Source of the DNA: Brachionus rotundiformis | Lineage: Eukaryota > Rotifera > Eurotatoria > Ploima > Brachionidae | Direction of reading: 5' to 3' | NCBI GenBank assembly: GCA_016802295.1 | Contig: JAESIW010000129.1 | Location: 124,001-188,000 of the forward strand | DNA: 64,000 nt | Shown: one piece after another, positions 1-12,765 of the stretch | How positions within the stretch are numbered: position 1 is the stretch's first letter | Layout of the letters: each line of letters opens with the position of its first letter | Notes under the pieces: generated by a model | What the model was told of the DNA's origin: nothing | The model's input: the letters and a program-made list of their open reading frames with translations, nothing else | Databases searched by the model: none | Position numbers and translations under genes: made by a program

Positions 1-240
1 GTTCGGGTATTTATGGTAATGCCCGCACATTTTAATTTAAAAAAAAAAGATCATTAAGCTCAAGAAAAGAATTCTATTGAAAAATATCCTTACTAAAAAA
101 GGTTCCAAATTCTTTTCCATGCTTTAAAGCCAAAAAAAGTTCAAGATTAAATTTTTTTTAAAGGTTTAACAAAACACAACAAAACTAAACAAGATTAAAA
201 TAATTCTAATAAATGGCTCATGAATGCGTTTTGCCAATAT

Positions 241-548
241 TTAGCACATAGTATCATCTTGACCCAATAGATCTGCAAAAAAAATTATCTTTTTTTAAAA
301 ACAAAAATGATCTTTTAATCATCAATACCTGTCAGTAGGTGATGATTTTGTTGGTTCTTTTGCGCTGTTTTATCTGCAACGAAACCAAATTTACGAAGTT
401 GGCTACCACTATTTGACTGAAAGTTATTCGGACTAAATATCCTATTCCCAATTTTTTTCTCCAAGAGATTGTTGCTCCTGGCTGAGACCATTTTTCCTTG
501 GAACTTTCCAAGCTCTTCTTTCAGTACTGAATTTTCATTTCTTGACAT
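241..548 (-). CDS. Small two-exon protein, 83 residues, unknown function
   Basis: Exon 1 runs 548 to 329 from an ATG and exon 2 runs 272 to 241, ending TGC TAA. The 56-nt intron has donor ACAG|GTATTG and a T-rich acceptor ending TGCAG. The spliced length (252 nt) is an exact number of codons. Without splicing the frame stops soon after the donor. The protein is basic and polar, starts MSRNENSVLKEELGKFQGK, has no membrane segment, and ends in an acidic tail TDLLGQDDTMC. I do not recognise a family. The clean intron and the short conserved-looking tail argue that it is real, but it could be a partial gene with further 5' exons upstream of 548. Confidence 0.45.
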
Positions 549-1084
549 AAATTAAGAGGTTCAGATAAGTTATTTAAAACAATTAGGGTTATTCATTTAC
601 TGTAAATGAGCGACTAAATCATTAAATGAAGAAATTGACATCAACTTATGAACTTCGTTCAATTGATCGCTTACTTGATTTTTATGCTGAATAAATATAT
701 CCCGAATTACTTTAAAAAAGTTTATTAATAATTAATTTAAAATTATATATAAGCAAAAATGTATTTATATATGAATAGTTTTTACTTTTGATATCTTGAA
801 CCTTTTGACTTGACTTATTTTGTATTTAAAATTTAAATAAAAATGTTTTTTTATCCTAAGATACATTTTTGTGTAAGGAAGTTAACCACAAGTCTAACCA
901 AATTATAATTATTTAATTAATTTAAATTATTGATTTTATAAAAGAAATTTTAGATTTTTAGATAAATTTTAGGCCAAATTTTTTTTAAATTAATTTAATA
1001 TTTTAGGTATCATGAAATCTAATTTCTTATATCTTAAGAGATTTAATGAACTAATAAATTTGTTTATTTCTTTTGAAATGGTAT
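549..1084. other. Intergenic, AT-rich
   Basis: No gene seen. It holds the 3' flank of MPRIP. On the minus strand a polyadenylation hexamer AATAAA lies about 30 nt after the MPRIP stop codon, inside the run AAAAGAAATAAACAAA. Confidence 0.6.
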
Positions 1085-4000
1085 CTAATTCCTACCTTCA
1101 AGGATATAATTTATTTGCTCTGATTCTTCTCTTCTGGTCTCCTGGTCTAGCGTATCCTTTGTTTGGCCACATTCAGCGTCCAAACCATCATAAATTTTGT
1201 TCATAACACCAAGACTGTTCATAGATCTCAAATATCTGAGTCTTAATTTTTTCAAAGTGCTGACCACACAGTTCAATTGGGTCAAGTGCTGGACCTCATT
1301 GAGCACCTGAGCTGACAATTTTCTCAACGAATCCTCATCGCTTAGCAACAATTCGCTGGCTAGTTTGAATATCTTCTCGTCCTGTTCGCTCACATTGACC
1401 ACATTGAGCACTTGACCAGTGGGCGACTGGACTTTACCAACACTAGACCCATCCGATGCACTGTCGCTTTTCTTGCGCAATATTTCACAAGCAAACTTCA
1501 AATTTCCATTCAATGCAGCCTTGTGTATCATTTGTTCAGCCATGTAGCTGGTAACCTGAGAATTAAGCTTGCTCAATTCACCCGATTCCAAATAAACTAT
1601 CAATTCATTTAGCTCATTTTTAATCAAATTCAATAGAACCTTGTCCTTAGCAGGCTGTTTTTTGCAACTAACCTGGCTTAAATGTTGATCAGGCACCAGG
1701 TCAATTGCGAGCGCTTCGTCCAATTGTTCATCACTAAAATAAATATTTTCACAAAATCTGACCAAACCATCCATGTTTTGGGTCTTTTGCTGCAAAGTCA
1801 CATTCAATTTGTTCAAGAATGACTTATAGGGATCATCTGAGCTCAAACTAAGCATCAAATCATCCTTTTCTTTTTTCAATTGGTCACACTCGGCCTCTTT
1901 TTCTCTCATATAAACATCAATTGAATATATGTGGTCATTTAGGTCAATATTTTCCTCTTTCACAGCATCAAATTCGCATTGTAAGCTCTTGAGGCTGTTT
2001 TTAATCTCATCCATAGACTTGTCTTTAAGCTCAATTATTTGCTGTGTCAACAAGTTTACATAAGATTGGTTTCGTTTGAGACGGCTGTGCAAACTATTCG
2101 AGCTATTTAGCTCCAAATTGTTCAAACAGCCACCCATGTTTGTATAAATATGATTTAGATGATTGATGGCTTGTGAATTTTCAAGGTCCATGTCTTCCAG
2201 TATGGTCTGGTACTCTTGTGCCTGCCGTTGGGAATGAACCAACTTAAACTCCAATGTTTTGATCTCTTCTTGGAGAGTTTCGATTTCATTCTTGGCCAAT
2301 TCATGTGCATTCTTCATCTCTGTGTCACACTTGTCCTTTTCTTCATTTATCTTACGAATACGAGACTCCAAATCTTGTGCCAAAGATTTACTTTGTTTAA
2401 GCTCATTTTTCAATTGATTCAATTCATCTGCATAGTGTTCATTTAGATTATCCGTAAGGCTTTTTAATTGATTGTTTCGGTCTAGTTCGATGTTGAACGC
2501 ATCTTGGAACTTGTCAGTCTTGGATATTTCCTCGTTTAGCTGAAGTGTTAAGTCAAATATTTGCCGGTCTTTGTCTCTAATTTGAGACTCAAGCTGGGTT
2601 ATTACCTCCTCTTTGCTCATCAATACTTTGGTCAAATCATCACTGTAATCCTGTAGATTGGAAGCAGTATTTTTTTGCTCTTTATCTTGTTTAAGCTGGA
2701 GTATTTCTTGCTGAGCATCGGCCAGTTGACACTGAAGACTCTCGCATTTTAGCTTGAGTGTATCATCGCTTTTTTGGGCTAGATTCAGCTCTCTTTCTTT
2801 TATTTTGCCCAAAACGTCCGAAATTCGGGCGTCCAAATTTTTTACCTCCTTGTTCCAGCCTTGTTCAGCGTTCGAGCCGAACTGTTTGGACAATTTTTTG
2901 TTCAGCTTTTCCATTTCTTTCTGCTGATGGTCAATTGTTTCGTTTAGTTTGTTTATTTCGTTTGAGTTAGCTTCAATTGTGCTCTTGTCTTGGTCTATTT
3001 TTTTATTTGCCAAGTCAAGTTCATTTTCGGTCTTGGTAAGTTTTTCAGTCAACTCATCAAGCTGGTTGTAAAGTCTACTTTGCTGTTGGTCATACTCGGC
3101 CACCGAGTCCAGGTGTATCTGTTCCAAAATCTTGAATTTTGAGTTTAATTCTGAATTGTCTTTGATCAATTTTTCGTATTGGGTTTTCAGGGCTTCGTAG
3201 CTTAATGGCTCGGTTTTGGGTGTCAGCTGGCCCGGACTTAGTGCTTTGGGCTGGTTTATTAAAACATACATTTGCTGGTTTGATTGAATCTGCGTGGAGG
3301 CTATTTGTTCTTCGGTTGGTGTAGTACTGTTGGAAAATGCGGGCATTGGATTCACAACCAACTTTGGCTTGCATTTTATGCACTGATTCGGCTGGCTCTC
3401 TATACACGATCTAATCGAATCGCACCATGCCACCTTATTCTCGTGACTTGAAGCACGCAAAGTTATTGCAGAGGTGTTTTGGTGAAATGACAAACGAAAA
3501 TCGTTTGTGTTGGAATTTTGCTCGTTTGGGAAAACCTGGCAGCATTTTGTCAATTCAAATTTACCTATCGAGACCAAAAAAAATTAGTTTCTTCTAAAAT
3601 AAATTTTGTTATAACTTAGAATTTAATTAGTCCAAATTTATCAGCTATATTTTTCTTTTCGTCAAACTTGACCAATCTGTTTAACTACCAATTGTTTATT
3701 TTTTACCAATTAGTTTTGATTTAAATATAAATTTATTTATTTTATAATAATAATTTAAAAATTAAAATTGTCAAAATAGCCCTAAAAAGTTTCTTTTGAT
3801 GTGGTGACTTATATTTTAGAATTATTTTTTAATTTATTTTTAATTTGAATATAAAAAAATCGAGGAATTTATGTCTCATTTTTTTAAAAGTTAATAAATT
3901 AAACTAAGTAAAGAAGAATTTAATTAAATAGTTGAAATTATAATAAGATAAATTGCTAAAATAAAGACTTGAGAGAATTGTGCATATTTTTGAGCTTTTG

Positions 4001-7000
4001 TAAATAATTATTTGGTATTGATTTGGAAAAAAGTTAAGCTCATAAATTTATTTTGTTTCTTCAAATTCTCAATTCTAAATGATATAAAAATACAATTGGC
4101 AACAACCAAATTTGAAAGCAACTAGAATCCGATTAATTGACAAAATGAAGTTTATGATGAAATTTAAATGATAAATATCAAAAATTAATAAATAAGAATA
4201 TAGAAGCACATTTTAATGATAACGATTAAATGCTCACATCTGCAAAAATATCAATTAATGGCATTGTTTCATAAAATTCTTTTGGCAAAAAATTTTGATT
4301 AAAAAATTAGTCAAAATATTTATTTAATTTTTGAAAAAAAATTTAAATTTTGATCATAAACTTCAATTAGCTGATCAATTGGTACAAAGTTTTTATTTTA
4401 AAAAAGAGTATAATTGGTAGCTAATCAATTTGTAATTTTAAAAATAGTTTGTTAAATTTTTAACTTAAAGCTTAATTAAAATAATATCTTATTTAATCAA
4501 TTTGGTTTAAATAGCTAATTAAATTAAAGGTTAGAAAAAATGTCAAGATTTTAAATTTTAAACTGCTTACCAGTGGGAAATTTACCAATTTCTTGTTCGT
4601 ATTTATCATTCCAGTAGATTAAACAGCACAAATTCATATTTAATGAAAACCAGTATTTATTAAACTGATTGCTGGTGTTTTCCTTTGGACTTGAGTCTTT
4701 CAACTTCCACAAATAACCAACAAGGTTGTTGGTTCGTCGCTTTGAGTTTGAGTTTTGGACAGAATTAATGGTACTAGATGTATTCTTGGTAAGATCGATA
4801 ATCTCAATATTCCTTAGAGTAGCATCTAAATCTTGTGATTGTTTGTGGTCGGTTTGAACTCGTATGGTGAGACTCTTGGTTGACGAGGTTGAAGAAGACG
4901 AAGAGGAAGACAAATTTGGCGAAACTGGCTGCGAGTCTTCTTCAATTGGTTGTTTACGCGGCGAAATTAGACACGACTTTTTGTAGTCTTCGCTTGGCCG
5001 CTGCTTTGGTGACGAGCACGACGACCAAGAAGAAGAAGATGATGGTGAATTGTTCTTATTGGTGCTAATCATGGCCGAGCTGGACTGGGTTTTGTTCAAT
5101 TTGTTTGATTGCATTTGAAATGAGAGATTGTTTTGGTTGGATAGAAGATTGGTTAGTGAGTTGACGGGACGAAATGCGGAACTATTTGTCGGTGGAGCGA
5201 CCAGCGAAAATGCCGATGATTTATTTTTACTTGTTTGTGGTAAGCTTTGCCTATTTTGTTGAATTTGTTTGGACATTTTTTTCATGTTGGCCTCTTCTTC
5301 GTGCTTGTATTCGATCAATAGCTGGTTAAGGTTTTCCTTGAGTCTTTGCTTGCGAATCAAGTCGTCTTCTTTGTAAGACAAGCGTCTGTTAGAGTCATCT
5401 GACGCGCACTCCGAGCTGGCCTGCTCTTTGGACTCCTCTTCTTCAGTCACACTTTTATCTGTGGTGTCACGCTCTGGCACATTCTCGTTTTCCGATTGAT
5501 TGTCCTCATCAAATTGAGCACTAATGAGAAAATTTTTCTTATGACTTCTGGATGCATAGGAACAAATGACGTCCTTCCATTTTACCATTTCTTCATAGTT
5601 GCCAGCAGCTACGTAAATGTCTTTGATGGGTTTGGCAAATTTAAGGCATAGGCAATTCGGATACGAGACCAAATCGGTCTTGGTGGACAATTCTGTTATG
5701 TGTTCGCACATTGACATATTTATGCGTCCTTGTGGTACTGTTAATGGCTTAAAATTGGTCATTTTTGAGTTTAGATTGAAAATTTTAATTAACCAAAATT
5801 GTTACATTGTCATCCAGTGAGTATGTGAGCTCGCCGTCGTCGTAGAAGACAAAAAATCGCCACTGCCAGCGTTTTGTCTTGTTTAGCTCTAGGTCCGATG
5901 GCGCAATGAACAAGTAGCCAAATTTGCATACTTTTCGGTTTGACTACACCAGAAAAATTGGTTAAAAATCAACAAAATTTTAAGAAAAATAAATAATATT
6001 TCCATTTTTATTAAAACTTGTTAACAAAAAATCAATTTCTAATATATTCAGAACAGAGTGGTGAGGATTATCTAAGTTTTTTTTATGGTTCGACCATTAA
6101 AATAAAAAAGAAACTTTCAACTATTATGCCATTTTTACCATTTAAGTTTAAACAAATGCGTTTTAATTAGGAAATGTTAGATAAAATGATTTTTGTGATT
6201 AATTTTATTTATTTAAATACTTTAAACAGTAGAATAATCTGTTTGTGATATGATTTTTCATTTGTTCTTAACTAAGAAATTAAATTTTGCCATTAATATG
6301 AATAAAAAAGGAAAAATAGACAACATAAACTCTATTTATCGAATAGATCCTTTAATTTGATATAATCTCAATATAGTCTGAATTTTGATGCTAAATTATT
6401 GATAAAGTAATTGAAGAGCTATGGCAAAATTTGTTTTTATCATCAAGCAAATGAGATAAATTTATAGATCAAGCTTGACATTATTGTTTATTTTTGTCTT
6501 CTCAAGCACATAAAAGTACTTTTTTTTACCTTTTTTCCGATCAATTTTCGCTCCTGATTGCTTAAGTTGACCAAGTTTCTGATCCTAATCATTTTGGCTA
6601 CATATCATTCATTCTACAAGAGTACTATTTTTCAACAAATATTAAATTTCTAATTATTGAATAATAGGCTAATTTTCACTGAGCGAGCAATGCCAACTAT
6701 TTTTCCAATTGTTTTTTTAATTTTTGATGAGAACCATTTGAGCTAAGTGACTAGAGAAAGAATTTTCGCAATAGCTCATTGAACACGATTCTAATTGTTG
6801 CCTAATTCTGCTCTCTAGCTGATGGAAATTAAAAAATAATGATACTTGAGAGACAAAATATCTAACTTGGAAGCAATAAGTCAAGCAATAAAGATAAAAT
6901 AGATGATTAATTACAGCTTTGAAATAGTTATTTATTTATTTAGGCTAGCTATAAAGGGACAAGACTGCTTAATTGGGAATCAAATGGCCGGAGTTGGTGG

Positions 7001-7194
7001 GACATTTTTTGGTCAAGTTTTCTTACTTTTTGAAAGTCAGCCATGGCTTCGGTAGAGTGCGAATCCTTGGCGCTGAAGCAAGTCTGGCATTTGTTGCTGT
7101 TGAAAGCTTGGGGAACGAACTTGGAGCAGCTGCAATAGGAGGAGGGGAGTAGCCGCTGCTGCGGCTTGCTTATGGCTGCGCTTGACGATGACAT
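1085..7194 (-). CDS. MPRIP: Myosin phosphatase Rho-interacting protein (MPRIP / outspread), two PH domains and coiled coil
   Basis: Four exons: 7194-7027, 5943-5806, 5747-4571, 3564-1085, giving 1320 residues with all phases consistent. MPRIP binds F-actin, RhoA and myosin phosphatase and targets the phosphatase to actomyosin. The N-terminus carries the family's Cys-rich pattern (CSKFVPQAFNSNKCQTCF). PH1 spans exons 2-3 (FGYLFIAPSDLELN, then VPQGRINMSMC). A Ser-rich, disordered linker follows. PH2 (LVGYLWKL...NKYWFSL) is split by the intron at 4570-3565, and its C-terminal helix includes HENKVAWCDSIRSCIE. Residues from about 600 on are long heptad-rich coiled coil. I start at the ATG at 7194. 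An open reading frame continues upstream without an ATG to an AG at about 7240, so an additional 5' coding exon is possible. The apparent start at 3577 is a TTG inside an intron and is not used. Confidence 0.9.
3565..4570 (-). other. MPRIP intron 3, about 1 kb
   Basis: Intron splitting the second PH domain of MPRIP (donor ACTG|GTAAGC, acceptor TCGATAG). It is AT-rich and I see no second gene or repeat family in it. It is long for this window, where most introns are under 100 nt. Confidence 0.8.
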
Positions 7195-7546
7195 TTCCTC
7201 TGTTTTGCTGGTCAATAATCCGGTGCTGGCTTGTTCATTAAGAGAATATTCACATCTAATACATGGACAAAAAATTCATTAGCTGACCCGGCCAAACAAC
7301 CATTTAATAATATATTCAAAAATACAAAAAATAAGAAATTATATTTTCATATGCTTAATGGATTTTGCTTCTATCTACAGTACATCCACTAGTTTATATA
7401 TTTAGATTTTATTCATAAAAAAAAAAAAAAAGAAAATATTAAATTTGGTCTGTAGTATTTTTGTTGAGAAAATAACAACAAAAACAAATCTAACTAAAAA
7501 CAAGATATTTGACTTATGTTTAGCCGTATGAAAGGCTGACCCTGCT

Positions 7547-7562
7547 AGAGCTAGCTAGCTCT
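7547..7562. repeat. 16-nt perfect palindrome followed by CT repeat
   Basis: AGAGCTAGCTAGCTCT reads the same on both strands and runs directly into a (CT)n tract to 7570. It lies about 350 nt upstream of the MPRIP start codon. CT/GA repeats are common in animal core promoter regions; a promoter role here is inference. Confidence 0.6.
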
Positions 7563-7598
7563 CTCTCTCTTGGTTAAATATGGCTCGGTTACGCCCTG

Positions 7599-7626
7599 GT
7601 TTGTTGTGGCCATGAGCACAACAAAC
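7599..7626. repeat. Hairpin with 10-bp perfect arms
   Basis: GTTTGTTGTG at 7599-7608 and its exact reverse complement CACAACAAAC at 7617-7626 flank an 8-nt loop. It is 37 bases from the palindrome above and upstream of MPRIP. It could act as a promoter element or a leader hairpin; nothing else identifies it. Confidence 0.6.
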
Positions 7627-10600
7627 AAGCCTCAATTAACTTTTGTCATATCTGTACAAACTTTCCCACAGATTCTACCCTATTCCGAAAATAGCTGCTT
7701 CGTAGCCATATGGTAGCTACGCAATGGCTTTTTAGGCCTAGATAAAATAGGATTGTCTCGGTGCGCAGATTTAGCTATACTAATAGAAAATTTCGGGGTC
7801 ATGCATAAGTTTAGCGCTCAATTAGGACACCGAGTTCCTTATCTGTTCGAGAATAGAGATTAAATTTTATCTAGTAGTAAGTGGATAGGGCTTTGTGTGT
7901 ATAAGAAAGAAAAAAACCATAAAAATAAAGAGAGAGAGTAAAAGAATAAGTAGAATATTTATAATAAATTATTCGCTTGGTCGTAGGGGTCATTCTCCAA
8001 AAATGATTAACGCAATTATGAAAAATATTAAGAGACATCTAGAAATTAGGTCCTTTATTAAGATTAGAGTTTTAGCTCTCTATTTATCTATCTATTACAT
8101 GGCTTTATCAACATGTCAATTTAAATATCAACTATTGTCCCAACAAATGCCTTTTAGTTAATTATATACATCGAGTTACTTATTGTTTATCAATTATTTG
8201 TCTCGATTGACAAATATCTTCATCACTTGGCAAACATCACCTTTAGATAAAACTATGATAAATAAAGTTGATACCAAACATTGATCACATATTTTCTTGC
8301 TAAATTATTTTTTACTTGAATAGTTCTACATTTTATCTCATTTGGCATATAATAGCTTAGAAAAAAATATACACATATATTTATTTTTTAATTCAAATAG
8401 TTGCTGACCCCAGCGGTTATCCTCTTATATCCAGTTTCACGATCATCAAAAAAAAACGAGCCTATTAATTTAATTAAAAGATAAGATAACAAAAATATTT
8501 TTATATTTCACTATTTTTCTTAATATCTAATCTTAAAACAAACTATGGCCTAATAAGCATCGAAAATTAACCAAACTCCTTATTTTCGGCTAATTACTTA
8601 ATATTTTTACTCTTATGCAATCTCTAAATGAAAACAATTTGGCCAAAGAAAATTTTCCAATTTAAAATTTGCTCCGAGTTGTTTTAAATTTAGGCTCATT
8701 TGTGTTTGTTTTAGAGCTATTGAGTGAAACATTTGAAATACCGTCAAGTATTGGCAATACTTGACACTTATGGTTGAGAGTTCTGAATTATGAAGACTTC
8801 TTAAGTTGTAAATTGTGGTTGCCAAGCTCGACAAATCTTACTACACCTTAAAATTAAATCTTTGTTAATGCCAGAACCGAACTGCTTTTCCAAATAGAAA
8901 TTAATGTCAGATTTAAGTTGGTATGCTCGATCTGAAGCCGATTATCCAAATAAGTTATGTAACAAATAGGTCGGCTGCCTTTGGTATCATAAAATTGGGC
9001 CTATCTCGGCTTGAATTATGCTCAAAAAGCAGCAGAACAGCACTTTAATCCAAGGGACTTCTCAGTCGGAAATCGGTTCAAAATTTAAAAAAAAATATAT
9101 TTTGTGAAACAAGGTTGGCTACATTTTACCTTAGGTAAACAAGATTATGATGCAAATGGTATATTGTGCCAAATGACACTGGTTATTTTTTTTTATTAAC
9201 TAAATAAACATTCATTTGGAAAAAAAATTTTAAATTTAATGACTTGAATTTAATTAGAACAAAAGTTAAAATGCAAATTAGCTCTTTAAAAAAAAAAGTA
9301 TAAAATTTTATTTGTTTTTTAGAATAATTTTTAATTTCTAGCATTTTATTTTAAGTTGTTAATATGCATTACAATAATATGAAGAAAATTTAAAATTTAT
9401 CATATCTTTTTTTAATTTATTCACAGTTGTGCTTTATAGCCTAAATAATGAGACACTTTTGGGAATATAAAAAAAATTTTTTTCGTGAATAAAAGCTTAT
9501 TTGAAAAATTTTTTATTAATCAGTTATAATCAATTTAGCTTGCTAATCTAGTATTAAGCTTTTGGTAAACACATCTAATTGCTTGCTGCTGGTTAATTTT
9601 AAGGCTATGAGCGATTTGTGAGCACGTAATAGTCTTAAAATTTAACAATCTAAATTTTATATATCATACATGTCTAAACTAAAGCTCATTAAGAAAAAAA
9701 AATTATAATATTTACATAAACAGAGTTAATATGTGACGTTAGAAACAGGTTTGAGAAATTATTTTTTGCTTTTATAATAGAACGAATATGAGAATAATTA
9801 AACATGATACAAAATAAAAAGTTAAACATTAATCCAAATCAAATATTTGTGTGTATTTAAATTTTGAACTTTATTTTAAAATTAATTTCTGTAAATAAGA
9901 TTAAAATTGGCTATTTTTTGCAATATTTTATATTAATCTGGCATTGCCAAATAAAAGTAAACACTTTATATTTAATTGATCTATTTTTATTTGTCAATAC
10001 TCAATAATTTTTTAGAATTTAAAAAATTTACTTTATTTTTGAACTAAGCATTTATTTGGCTTAAAACTATGCTTTGAAATCTCGCTTTTTTGATAATCAT
10101 TGTTCATACAATAAAATTTAATGAAAATTAAACAATTAAAAAATATTATATCTTCAACCATAAAACCTAAATAATACCTAACTTAGAGTGAAATTAAGAT
10201 TTAAAAAAAAACTCAAATTCAAAATTTCCCCTTAAAATTTATTTTTAATTTAGTATTTTTTTACAAAGATTGATTTGGCAAATTATACCCTATACGTAAT
10301 TGTGAAGGGGAATTAAAGAAAAATAGAAAAAAAAAACAAATATAAAAATTAAATCTTTTGTAATTTGGAAAAAAAAAACATATCAATGCAAGTTAAAGTA
10401 AATATCTTTCGAAATATAGCCTAGTTTAAAAAAAATGGTCCATTTCAATATATGGTTAACTTATTTTAAAGCTAAAAATTTAAAAACAAAAATACTTTCA
10501 AGTTACTACTTAAAATTATTTATAATAAATCTTTATTTAAATACAAAATAATTTAAAATGATTAATTATTTCTTCGACTAGAGATAAACACCTGGATATA

Positions 10601-10699
10601 CCTGTAGAAACAATAAATTAAATCATAAGTTGCCAGATGATCTATTTTTAATTTAAAATTAATTAATATTGGAAAAAAAATTAAAAAGTTTTTTTATAA

Positions 10700-12265
10700 T
10701 TATTTTTTTAAAATACAGCGATTAATCATTGATTGTATGGAGTCTATTTGCTCCTTTATCTCAATACTTTCACCTTCAAGTTTTACCAGGTCATCTTTAT
10801 TCTTCGGGTTGCCCATTTTAAAATCAAAGACATGCTTTTTATCACTTAAAAGTCTATTCAAGCCTGCAGCTATAAATTTTGAAACATCTAACTGAAGTCC
10901 TTTAGTGTCCAAGTATTCAGAGAACTCAATCATTTTTGGAACGAGATCGAATATCTCTTCTTCAAGCAAACTTTCATGGGTCATCCAACACATTAACACT
11001 CGAATGCTTGACACCAACAAAAGCAAAGAATTGTCGTCCATCAGGCTAAAATCGCTGCTTATATTATCTTTAATGAATAAAGAAATAGTCTCTAAAGCCT
11101 CGACCACAATTTTAATAACCTTTCCAAACTCTGGCTCTTCTTCTCTTTCCTCGTGCTCGCTGCCATCTTCTTCAGAGTCATCGGTATCAAAAGGAGATGC
11201 TGTTGAAAGGATTTTTATGACTTGTTCCAGTAATCCATAATAAATCGACATCTTGTTTGCCATTGCTTGGTCAACATTTAACTGACTGGTTTCGTAGCTT
11301 TTTTGTAAATTTAGGGATATTTGGATACATAATAAATGAATTAGGAGGTAAAAAAAGCTCCGGTCTTTCATGTAGACTGGTTCAAAATCATACACGGACA
11401 CAAAATTGCTCAATAGAAAAAATCCTTGCTCCTGAATCGATGACTTAACTCTACTCTTAAATAGATCATTTAAAATGTTGATTACTTGGCTTATTAACAA
11501 ATCATTCAAATTTGAGTTGGTCAAAAAGTAATTCTTTATAGATTCGTTTGTTAGGAAAAAATTAATATAATTTAAAAGCTTAAATTTAAATTCAGACTGA
11601 ACTGATACTGCAAAATTGAAAAAATTTTTAAAATTTTCTTCTATTTTTTGACTAGTTTTAGTGGGCGAAAACTCTTTGTTGGCTTTGTCCTGGACATCTT
11701 TGATTATATTTGATAATATCTTGCAAGAAATAATCCCCAGACTTTGGGAATTGTCCGAGCTAAAGTCATATATGATATTTAGTTCTTTGGAAGAACATTT
11801 TTCATTAAGTAAAATGTCATTAAGTATTATTTCAATTAGTCCATTTTGGCACAAAAATTCTGGACATATTTCACTCAATCTATACACATATTTGTAAGCA
11901 TCTAGCTTAAGAGGGTCCGAGTCCGGCAGGTCAGATTTTAGAATTTCAAAAATCGAATCTATTTTGGTCAAGAGAACCGGGTTTGTGATCAGTTCTGGAT
12001 AGTCGAGAAATTGAGTTAGAATACTTAGGCCAACTTGTTTGTACAGAATTGGTGAATTGTCCACCAATTGTTTGGTTGTGATCAAGCGAGCCAAAAAATG
12101 CGCATCTATACTTTCAAAAAGATGGACATTTAGATCTTTATCTGTCTTAAATGATTCATCTAATTTGTTTGATTTGAACAGTTCCGATAAAATTAGCAGT
12201 AAAGCAAACTTTTTGTTGTCATTGTCCGCTGACTCTAGTGATTTTATTAAAAAATTCAAGTTCAT
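10700..12265 (-). CDS. NCDN: Neurochondrin
   Basis: Single open frame of 521 residues from ATG at 12265. Neurochondrin is a cytosolic alpha-helical repeat protein linked in vertebrates to neurite outgrowth and CaMKII regulation. The N-terminal block matches the family pattern: an NDNKKFALLLIL helix, then LARLITTKQLVDNSP and LTQFLDYPELITNPVLLTKI (vertebrate RLLTTKE...PELAAHPQVLNKI). Helical repeats continue throughout, interrupted by an acidic loop near residues 355-370 (DDSEEDGSEHEEREEEPE). It is about 200 residues shorter than vertebrate neurochondrin, mainly at the C-terminus. A downstream minus-strand acceptor at about 10601, with a possible donor (CGCT|GTATTT) just before the stop, could replace the last four residues with a longer tail. 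Confidence 0.85.
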   Translation of the reverse strand: MNLNFLIKSLESADNDNKKFALLLILSELFKSNKLDESFKTDKDLNVHLFESIDAHFLARLITTKQLVDNSPILYKQVGLSILTQFLDYPELITNPVLLTKIDSIFEILKSDLPDSDPLKLDAYKYVYRLSEICPEFLCQNGLIEIILNDILLNEKCSSKELNIIYDFSSDNSQSLGIISCKILSNIIKDVQDKANKEFSPTKTSQKIEENFKNFFNFAVSVQSEFKFKLLNYINFFLTNESIKNYFLTNSNLNDLLISQVINILNDLFKSRVKSSIQEQGFFLLSNFVSVYDFEPVYMKDRSFFYLLIHLLCIQISLNLQKSYETSQLNVDQAMANKMSIYYGLLEQVIKILSTASPFDTDDSEEDGSEHEEREEEPEFGKVIKIVVEALETISLFIKDNISSDFSLMDDNSLLLLVSSIRVLMCWMTHESLLEEEIFDLVPKMIEFSEYLDTKGLQLDVSKFIAAGLNRLLSDKKHVFDFKMGNPKNKDDLVKLEGESIEIKEQIDSIQSMINRCILKK

Positions 12266-12765
12266 TTTTAATTCTTAAATTTTAAAAATAGATTAATAAT
12301 TTTTTGTTTTAACTAAAAAAATATGGTGCTAAAATTTTTGGCTTGGAAAAAGATTGAAAAATCTCCTGGATTATTTAATATATTGATTTTTTAGACAAGA
12401 ATGATATTAGTGATGATAAATACCAAATTTTGTTGATATAATTATTTCTAATATGATCGACCGAGCATAATTAATTTTGATTGAGATGTAAAATTTCTTC
12501 ATTGTGATAATAATTAAGTTTTTATTTAAAACCTTTCAAAAAAAAATTTCTTATCGAGCTGATTTTATCATGAAAAATAGATAAATAACCAAAGATTTTA
12601 AATTCCAACAATTTGAAAAAAAATTTAAATTGATTAAATACAAATAAACATATTTGAATGAGAGAAAAAAATTATTTTCGTCACAGTTTTTATTTTTAAG
12701 AAATTATAATTTCAAATGGATTCAAAAGTTTATGTTAAAATAAAAAAACATTAATATGACCATGA
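12266..12765. other. Intergenic, AT-rich
   Basis: Upstream flank of neurochondrin (minus strand), probably holding its promoter. No gene or repeat recognised. The right edge is where LINE-derived sequence begins. Confidence 0.5.

Larger units (their letters stand above)
7195..10699. other. 3.5-kb intergenic region upstream of MPRIP
   Basis: No convincing gene. The first 700 bases upstream of MPRIP hold a palindrome, a CT repeat and a hairpin (listed separately) and are less AT-rich than the rest, so they probably include the promoter and 5' leader. Short open frames at 7895-8161 (+) and 8613-8834 (-) look like chance: low complexity, no splice context, no recognisable motif. 8850-9090 is also less AT-rich but has no open frame I can assign. 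9100-10550 is plain AT-rich sequence. At 10575-10600 a minus-strand acceptor TTTCTACAG could be a terminal exon for neurochondrin. Confidence 0.5.

Noticed and set aside
3565..3577. MPRIP coiled-coil exon as a separate 830-residue gene
   Set aside because: Its apparent start is TTG and a stop lies just upstream; an AG at 3566-3565 joins it in frame to the first half of PH2 at 4571.
7895..8161. 88-codon open frame (+)
   Set aside because: Begins in a Lys-rich AT-rich run, has no motif and no neighbouring exon; expected by chance in this composition.
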